Positions 56,670 through 61,266 of a DNA stretch of 61,266 nt are shown here, in pieces. How positions within the stretch are numbered: the stretch's first letter is position 1; every line of letters begins with the position of its first letter. A program made the translations under genes and the position numbers. This stretch comes from Bacteroidales bacterium (GTDB taxonomy: Bacteria; Bacteroidota; Bacteroidia; Bacteroidales; P3). The notes beneath the pieces are model-generated. The model was not told where the DNA came from. It saw nothing but the letters and a program-made list of their open reading frames with translations, and did not search any database. The stretch is taken from positions 1 through 61,266 of the forward strand of contig WRCN01000012.1 of the NCBI GenBank assembly GCA_009783885.1. The letters run 5' to 3'.

Positions 56670-57599
56670 ATGAAATTTCCAAACCCTCATACACTTGCCG
56701 AATTAGCAGATTTTTTAGGGGCTAAGGCTGTTGGCGAACTTGATTTCGTCATCACCGGAATGAACGAAATTCATACGGTTGAAGTTGGCGATATTACGTT
56801 TGTTGATCACCCGAAATACTATGAAAAGGCTCTGAATTCAGCGGCTACAACGATTTTGATCAACAGTTCGGACGTGGCTTGCCCTGAAGGAAAAGCACTG
56901 TTAATTTCACAAGATCCGTTTGCGGATTTTAATAAACTGACGATGAAATTTCGTCCCTTTACGACGTGTACCAAAATGATTTCGGACAGCGCGATAATTG
57001 GCGAAAATACGATTATTCAACCAAATGTATTTATCGGCAATCACGTTAAAATCGGTAAAAATTGTCTCATTCATGCAAATGTTAGTATTTATGATCATAC
57101 GGAAATCGGCGATGATGTAATTATTCATTCAGGCGCTGTGATTGGCGCAGACGCTTATTATTTTCAACGCAAACCTGAAGGGTATCGCAAATTTTTGTCG
57201 AGCGGAAAAGTGATTTTGGAAAATCAGGTGGAAGTTGGTGCGAATACCTGTATAGACAAAGGTGTTTCGGGCGATACGATTATTGGCGAAGGTACAAAAA
57301 TGGATAATTTTGTGCAAATCGGTCACGATACCATTATTGGCAAAAACTGTTTGATTGGCTCACATTCTGCGATTGCAGGCGTTACGAAAATTGAAGATGA
57401 TGTTGTGATTTGGGGACAGGTGGTTGTAAATAAAGATTTAGTCATTGGAAAAGGCGCTGTAATCCTTGCTACATCAGCCGTAGACAAAACGCTCGAAGGT
57501 GGAAAAACCTATTTTGGAATGCCCGCTATCGAAGCCAGAAAAAAATGGCGCGAACTTGCCGCACTTCGGAATTTACCGGATTTGTTAGGAAAATTATAA
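56670..57599 (+). CDS. lpxD: LpxD-like UDP-3-O-acyl-glucosamine N-acyltransferase
   Basis: 309 residues. An N-terminal uridine-binding domain (HTLAELADFLGAKAVGELDF, VDHPKYYEKALNSAATTILI) is followed by a left-handed hexapeptide beta-helix. MDNFVQIGHDTIIGKNCLIG contains the conserved catalytic His. It adds the N-linked hydroxyacyl chain in lipid A synthesis. It is about 30 residues shorter than the E. coli enzyme, mainly at the C-terminus. Bacteroidota often carry a second LpxD paralogue, so this may be the accessory copy. Confidence 0.85.
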   Translation: MKFPNPHTLAELADFLGAKAVGELDFVITGMNEIHTVEVGDITFVDHPKYYEKALNSAATTILINSSDVACPEGKALLISQDPFADFNKLTMKFRPFTTCTKMISDSAIIGENTIIQPNVFIGNHVKIGKNCLIHANVSIYDHTEIGDDVIIHSGAVIGADAYYFQRKPEGYRKFLSSGKVILENQVEVGANTCIDKGVSGDTIIGEGTKMDNFVQIGHDTIIGKNCLIGSHSAIAGVTKIEDDVVIWGQVVVNKDLVIGKGAVILATSAVDKTLEGGKTYFGMPAIEARKKWRELAALRNLPDLLGKL

Positions 57600-58694
57600 A
57601 TTTCCCAAATACACACAGCCTCCAATGTTATCGTGTTTTGCTCCAGTAACATCGGACAGGCAATTAGGTTCTTTGCGCAAGCGCAACACGCCGAGGAATG
57701 CGAAAATCAAGGCTTCTTTGAAATCGACAATGAGTGGATTACTTTCGTCAATTTTGCACAAACAATGCTGTTTAATTCGCGACATCAAAAAACCGTTTTT
57801 TGCTCCGCCTCCTGTAACAATCATGGTTTTTGTTGAAACATTTGGTTGCGCATTAACAACATTTGAAATTTGTTCGGCGATATGTTCGCAAACCGTGTGC
57901 AATTTATCTTCAATCGAACATTTGAAAGCATTTAAAATCGGTAAAAATTCGTTCTCAAACCATTCAAATCCTAAGGATTTAGGCGGTTGTTTTTGGAAAA
58001 AATCCAAATTATTCAATTTTGCTAATAATTCCGAATTTAATTTTCCGGATGCGGCGATATTTCCATTTTCGTCATACGTTGGGGCGTTGCACGCAATGTC
58101 CGTACAAATGTGCGACACCAAATAATTCAACGCCATATTACAAACGCAACTATCAAACGCCGTTGTTTTTGAATGTTCGGTAAATGAAATATTGGCAATA
58201 CCACCCAAATTCAAACAAAAATCAGCTGTATAAAACAACAATCTGTCTCCAATCGGAACTAATGGAGCGCCTTGTCCGCCAAGCGCTACATCGGTATTCC
58301 GAAATTGCGCAACTACCGGACATTTCACATAACTCGCCACAGCTCCGCCGTCGCCGATTTGCAACGTAAGCCGTTTTTCAGGCTGATGAAAAATAGTGTG
58401 ACCGTGGATAGAAACCAAATCAACATCCAATTGGTTTTTCTCAATAAATTTTTGAATTTCTTGTCCTAAAAAATGTCCATAATCTGAATTTAGCAACGCT
58501 AAATCTAACCCCGAAATAGTTACTGCATTTTTCAAACGATTTCTTAAACCATTTGAATACTCTATGGTTTTAGCGATTTTCAGTTGATACAACCAACGTG
58601 AATCTTCAAAACGAAATTCACAAAATGCCAAATCCAAACCATCCAAAGATGTTCCTGACATCACACCAACCACTCTGTAAAAATCTTGTATCAC
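57594..58694 (-). CDS. anmK: anhydro-N-acetylmuramic acid kinase
   Basis: 366 residues; phosphorylates 1,6-anhydroMurNAc during peptidoglycan recycling, giving MurNAc-6-phosphate. GVMSGTSLDGLDLAFCEF is the ATP/phosphate motif; SIHGHTIFHQPEK, FCLNLGGIANIS and MIVTGGGAKNGFL are the remaining family motifs. The start is GTG, overlapping the murF stop (GTGA). The 3' end overlaps convergent lpxD by 6 bp. Confidence 0.94.
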   Translation of the reverse strand: MIQDFYRVVGVMSGTSLDGLDLAFCEFRFEDSRWLYQLKIAKTIEYSNGLRNRLKNAVTISGLDLALLNSDYGHFLGQEIQKFIEKNQLDVDLVSIHGHTIFHQPEKRLTLQIGDGGAVASYVKCPVVAQFRNTDVALGGQGAPLVPIGDRLLFYTADFCLNLGGIANISFTEHSKTTAFDSCVCNMALNYLVSHICTDIACNAPTYDENGNIAASGKLNSELLAKLNNLDFFQKQPPKSLGFEWFENEFLPILNAFKCSIEDKLHTVCEHIAEQISNVVNAQPNVSTKTMIVTGGGAKNGFLMSRIKQHCLCKIDESNPLIVDFKEALIFAFLGVLRLRKEPNCLSDVTGAKHDNIGGCVYLGNL

Positions 58695-59968
58695 AACACA
58701 TCAATTACGGTTTCCAAACGAATGCCTCGCGAGCCTTTGATTAAAAATGTGTACCCATCGAATGCTTGCCCGTTCAGAAAATCGCGTGCTTCATCAGCAT
58801 TTTCAAATGCAAAAATGGTTTCGAGAAAAAATGATTGAAATATTTTTCCAACAACAATTCCTTCATGTAAATTTAATTTTTGCACAAGTGAAAGAATATG
58901 TTGATGCTCGACCAAACTGTCGTTTCCAAGTTCCAACATATCGCCGAGTACAAAGAATTTTTTGTCACAATTGAGTTTAGCGAAACTTTCCAATGCTGCA
59001 GCCATACTCGTTGGATTGGCGTTGTATGCATCCAGAATGATCGTGTTCTTATCGGTTTTGATGAGTTGCGAACGGTTGTTGGACGGAGTATAATTTTCCA
59101 GTCCGAATTTGATGTTTTCGATTGAAACTTTGAAATAGTCGCCAATTGCACAAGCAGCCAAGACATTGCTGAAATTATAGTCGCCGGTGAGTTGAGTACG
59201 GATAATTTGCGATTTGTAATTCAAACTCACAAAAATTCCATCATCAACCAAACGGCCTGTAAAATCACCATGTTCAGAACCATACGTTAATCGATTTTGA
59301 TGTTCGGAATGAGCCATCAACCGGTCTATTTCATTATTCACAAATACCAAGCCGTTATTTTTTTTCACCGAACGATATAATGCTGTTTTAGTTTCTACAA
59401 TAGTTTCGAAAGAACCAAAACCCTCTAAATGCGCCAATCCCAAACTGGTGATAATCCCAAAATTCGGTTGTGCAATTTCACATAATTCGGCAATTTCACC
59501 TGCGTGATTGGCACCCATTTCCACAATCAAGATTTCGGTATGCTTTGGTGTGGATAAAATGGTTAGCGGCACACCAATATGATTGTTGAAATTACCTTGT
59601 GTGGCATGCGTTTTGAACTGTGTTGAAAGTACAGCATTGAGTAGTTCTTTGGTGGTCGTTTTTCCATTGGTTCCAGTGATACCGATAACAGGAATATCTA
59701 ATTGTTTGCGATGATGAGTTGCCAAATCTTGCAAATATTTTATAACATCATCCACTAAGATATAGCGATTATCAACGGCAACCTTTGGGTCGTCAACAAC
59801 AGCCAACACACAGCCGTTGTCGAGCGCAGAAGCAGCAAAGGCGTTCGCGTTAAAGTGTTCGCCTTTGAGTGCAAAAAATATTGAGTTTGGAATCAGATTT
59901 CGAGTGTCTGTTGAAATGATAGGATGCTCCAAGTATTGGGCATATAGACCTTCGAGCTGTGATTTCAT
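58691..59968 (-). CDS. murF: UDP-MurNAc-tripeptide--D-Ala-D-Ala ligase
   Basis: 425 residues; last cytoplasmic peptide-ligation step of wall precursor synthesis. STDTRNLIPNSIFFALKGE is the UDP-sugar domain, VIGITGTNGKTTTKELLNAV the ATP P-loop, and EMGANHAGEIAELCEIAQPN and DAYNANPTSMAAALESF the central and C-terminal motifs. It is 8 bp downstream of gldJ and coupled to anmK, so the operon ties wall synthesis, wall recycling and T9SS/gliding. Confidence 0.96.
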   Translation of the reverse strand: MKSQLEGLYAQYLEHPIISTDTRNLIPNSIFFALKGEHFNANAFAASALDNGCVLAVVDDPKVAVDNRYILVDDVIKYLQDLATHHRKQLDIPVIGITGTNGKTTTKELLNAVLSTQFKTHATQGNFNNHIGVPLTILSTPKHTEILIVEMGANHAGEIAELCEIAQPNFGIITSLGLAHLEGFGSFETIVETKTALYRSVKKNNGLVFVNNEIDRLMAHSEHQNRLTYGSEHGDFTGRLVDDGIFVSLNYKSQIIRTQLTGDYNFSNVLAACAIGDYFKVSIENIKFGLENYTPSNNRSQLIKTDKNTIILDAYNANPTSMAAALESFAKLNCDKKFFVLGDMLELGNDSLVEHQHILSLVQKLNLHEGIVVGKIFQSFFLETIFAFENADEARDFLNGQAFDGYTFLIKGSRGIRLETVIDVL

Positions 59969-59976
59969 AACCGATT

Positions 59977-61266
59977 TTATCGTCTTGGAGCAGAAGGACG
60001 TCCTTTTGTTTGTCCGCCGATGCGAGACATTGCACAACGGAATCCAAGCCAAGCTTCACTTTGCCTTTGATCTAAATATCGACGATTTGCCGGAGACAAC
60101 CAATAAGCGCGATCTGTCCAATTTCCACCTTTGATAACTCGAGTATAATCAGAGATCATGGTACTATGCGGATCATATACCATCTCGGTTGTATTAACAC
60201 CAGATTCTCCGAGAGCCAGCCAGTCTTGAGTAATCGTAGAAGAGAAATCGCCATCTCGGAAATTTCGGTTATCGGACTGTTGAAAATTTCGGCGATTAGC
60301 CAATTCTTCCGGAGTTAGCGGGCGCATTGGAATGCGTCCCAAACTATCTCTTTCTGCAATACGTCCGTCTTCATCGCGAACTTCCGTCATATAGACATTT
60401 CCACGGAAAGGATTCAGTCCGTAAACGTCTTCGTGTGTCAATGGGCGATATACATCCATAACCCACTCGCTCACGTTTCCGGCCATGTTGTACAAACCGA
60501 AATCGTTTGGTGCATAAGAATAAACCGGAGCTGTATAACCGGCACCATCATTCAAGCTTCCTGCAATACCCATAAAGTCACCGCGTCCACGAACAAAGTT
60601 AGCACGCATTTCTCCCATGTGCCTTGGATCGCTCATACGAACATTCAAACCATTCCAAGGATAAACCCGGCGTTCAATAATTCGCTCATCATAGCTGTTG
60701 CCAATCAAACCATAGGCTGCATATTCCCATTCGGCTTCTGTCGGCAAACGGAAATAAGGCATCAAAATACCATCTCTCATTTGCACCTGACGTTTTTTCT
60801 CAGGAGCATTCGGATTCATATCCTGCAGTTGTCGTTTAGTCAAACCTGTATATTGTCCGGCAAGATAAGCAGCTGTAGTGAAGTGGTTGTCCGGAGTTTG
60901 ATTTGGATCAATATGTTGAAAAAATCCTAAATGAACCAAAATGGCTTCATTCACGCGATCCGTACGCCAAACGCAATAGTCATTGGCTTGTTCCCAAGTT
61001 ACGCCAACCACAGGATAATCTTTGTATGCCGGTGTTCGGAAATAATTCTCCACCATATGTTCCACGTAAGCATCTACCCTACGCCAAGCCAATTCATCTG
61101 GCCAAGCACGGCGAACAACCTCGGGGAACTCTTCTCCGAAAATGCGGTCCAACCAGTAAATATACTCCTGATAGTCTACATTTCGAACTTCGATTTCATC
61201 CATATAAAATGATGAAACCGTTACACGACGTGGAATCATGTTCCAATCCCGCATTAAATCTTCTTG
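59977..61266 (-). CDS. gldJ: GldJ-like gliding/T9SS lipoprotein, 3' part
   Basis: About 430 codons are present; the frame is open to the window edge (QEDLMRDWNMIPRRV), so the N-terminus with its signal is missing. The sequence is a sulfatase-modifying-factor (FGE) fold. VSSFYMDEIEVRNVDYQEYI, YPVVGVTWEQANDYCVWRTD, LPTEAEWEYAAYG, NVSEWVMDVYRP and VIKGGNWTDRAYWLSPANRR are typical of GldJ rather than GldK. GldJ is an outer-membrane lipoprotein needed for gliding and T9SS function in flavobacteria. The murF neighbour is in keeping with this assignment. Confidence 0.85.
   Translation of the reverse strand, partial: QEDLMRDWNMIPRRVTVSSFYMDEIEVRNVDYQEYIYWLDRIFGEEFPEVVRRAWPDELAWRRVDAYVEHMVENYFRTPAYKDYPVVGVTWEQANDYCVWRTDRVNEAILVHLGFFQHIDPNQTPDNHFTTAAYLAGQYTGLTKRQLQDMNPNAPEKKRQVQMRDGILMPYFRLPTEAEWEYAAYGLIGNSYDERIIERRVYPWNGLNVRMSDPRHMGEMRANFVRGRGDFMGIAGSLNDGAGYTAPVYSYAPNDFGLYNMAGNVSEWVMDVYRPLTHEDVYGLNPFRGNVYMTEVRDEDGRIAERDSLGRIPMRPLTPEELANRRNFQQSDNRNFRDGDFSSTITQDWLALGESGVNTTEMVYDPHSTMISDYTRVIKGGNWTDRAYWLSPANRRYLDQRQSEAWLGFRCAMSRIGGQTKGRPSAPRR

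Noticed and set aside
59977..61266. Formylglycine-generating enzyme (sulfatase activation)
   Set aside because: The fold is the same, but the sequence motifs and the murF neighbour fit the GldJ lipoprotein of the gliding/T9SS group, and no sulfatase is near.

Overview
The window is a chromosomal segment of a member of the Bacteroidota, most likely a Bacteroidales-like lineage. The evidence is consistent across the window. Almost every transcription unit starts from the Bacteroidota -7 box TAnnTTTG (usually TATCTTTG or TACCTTTG), and genes lack Shine-Dalgarno sites. There are type IX secretion (T9SS) C-terminal sorting domains of two types and a GldJ homologue. Other phylum markers are a short arginine decarboxylase, a carboxynorspermidine-type dehydrogenase, a GlmU-like nucleotidyltransferase, type B L31 and DUF4878/Omp28-type proteins. 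Base composition is AT-rich. No prophage, IS transposase, CRISPR array or integron was seen; most of the content is ordinary housekeeping.

Layout. 1-5.4 kb: 5' end of a probable HTH regulator gene, a structured non-coding RNA with its own terminator, the carboxynorspermidine dehydrogenase-like gene and an M20 dipeptidase reading apart from one palindromic promoter, then a flippase and endonuclease III. 5.5-13.2 kb: a T9SS cargo protein, tRNA-Ser(TGA), a Rieske-like lipoprotein, mreBCD, two small lipoproteins and glgB. 13.3-22.7 kb, all minus strand: a B12-binding radical SAM protein, groEL-groES, two glycosyltransferases and gcvP. 22.8-32.6 kb: priA, an unknown gene with nadD, a TauE-like permease with an RNase H-like protein, queE, an overlapping lipid A acyltransferase-glycosyltransferase-aroQ operon, and pyk. 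32.8-42.6 kb: an M3 peptidase gene interrupted by a TGA, pckA, sufS, a DnaQ-like exonuclease, a Cys/Lys-rich lipoprotein, arginine decarboxylase, rfbB and coaD. 42.6-51.3 kb: a membrane-anchored beta-propeller protein translationally linked to a fused NuoE-NuoF-ferredoxin flavoprotein, a thioredoxin lipoprotein, lon, the GlmU-like gene and rpmE2. 51.4-61.3 kb: an S41 protease, an M23-like protein with a gluzincin-like metalloprotein, an Omp28-like T9SS cargo, efp, lpxD, anmK, murF and the 3' part of gldJ.

How the genes fit together. Envelope construction is the main theme (MreBCD, MurF, AnmK, LpxD, LpxL-like acyltransferase, RfbB, flippase, glycosyltransferases, GldJ and T9SS cargo). It is interleaved with central metabolism (PckA, Pyk, GlgB, GcvP, NadD, CoaD, SufS) and proteostasis (GroESL, Lon, M3, S41, EF-P).

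The most unusual signals lie beneath the gene level. (1) A family of short perfect palindromes (GTAGGGGC...GCCCCTAC and relatives, plus larger nested composites) sits in many gene borders. It supplies the TAG stop codon of several genes, probably forms the groEL terminator, and occurs twice in frame inside the NuoE-NuoF gene. (2) In six genes the -7 box ends exactly 4 nt before the start codon, which predicts leaderless mRNAs. (3) Divergent gene pairs share one palindrome whose two arms are opposing promoters. (4) A structured RNA near position 120-330 is supported by a wobble pair that only works on the minus strand.
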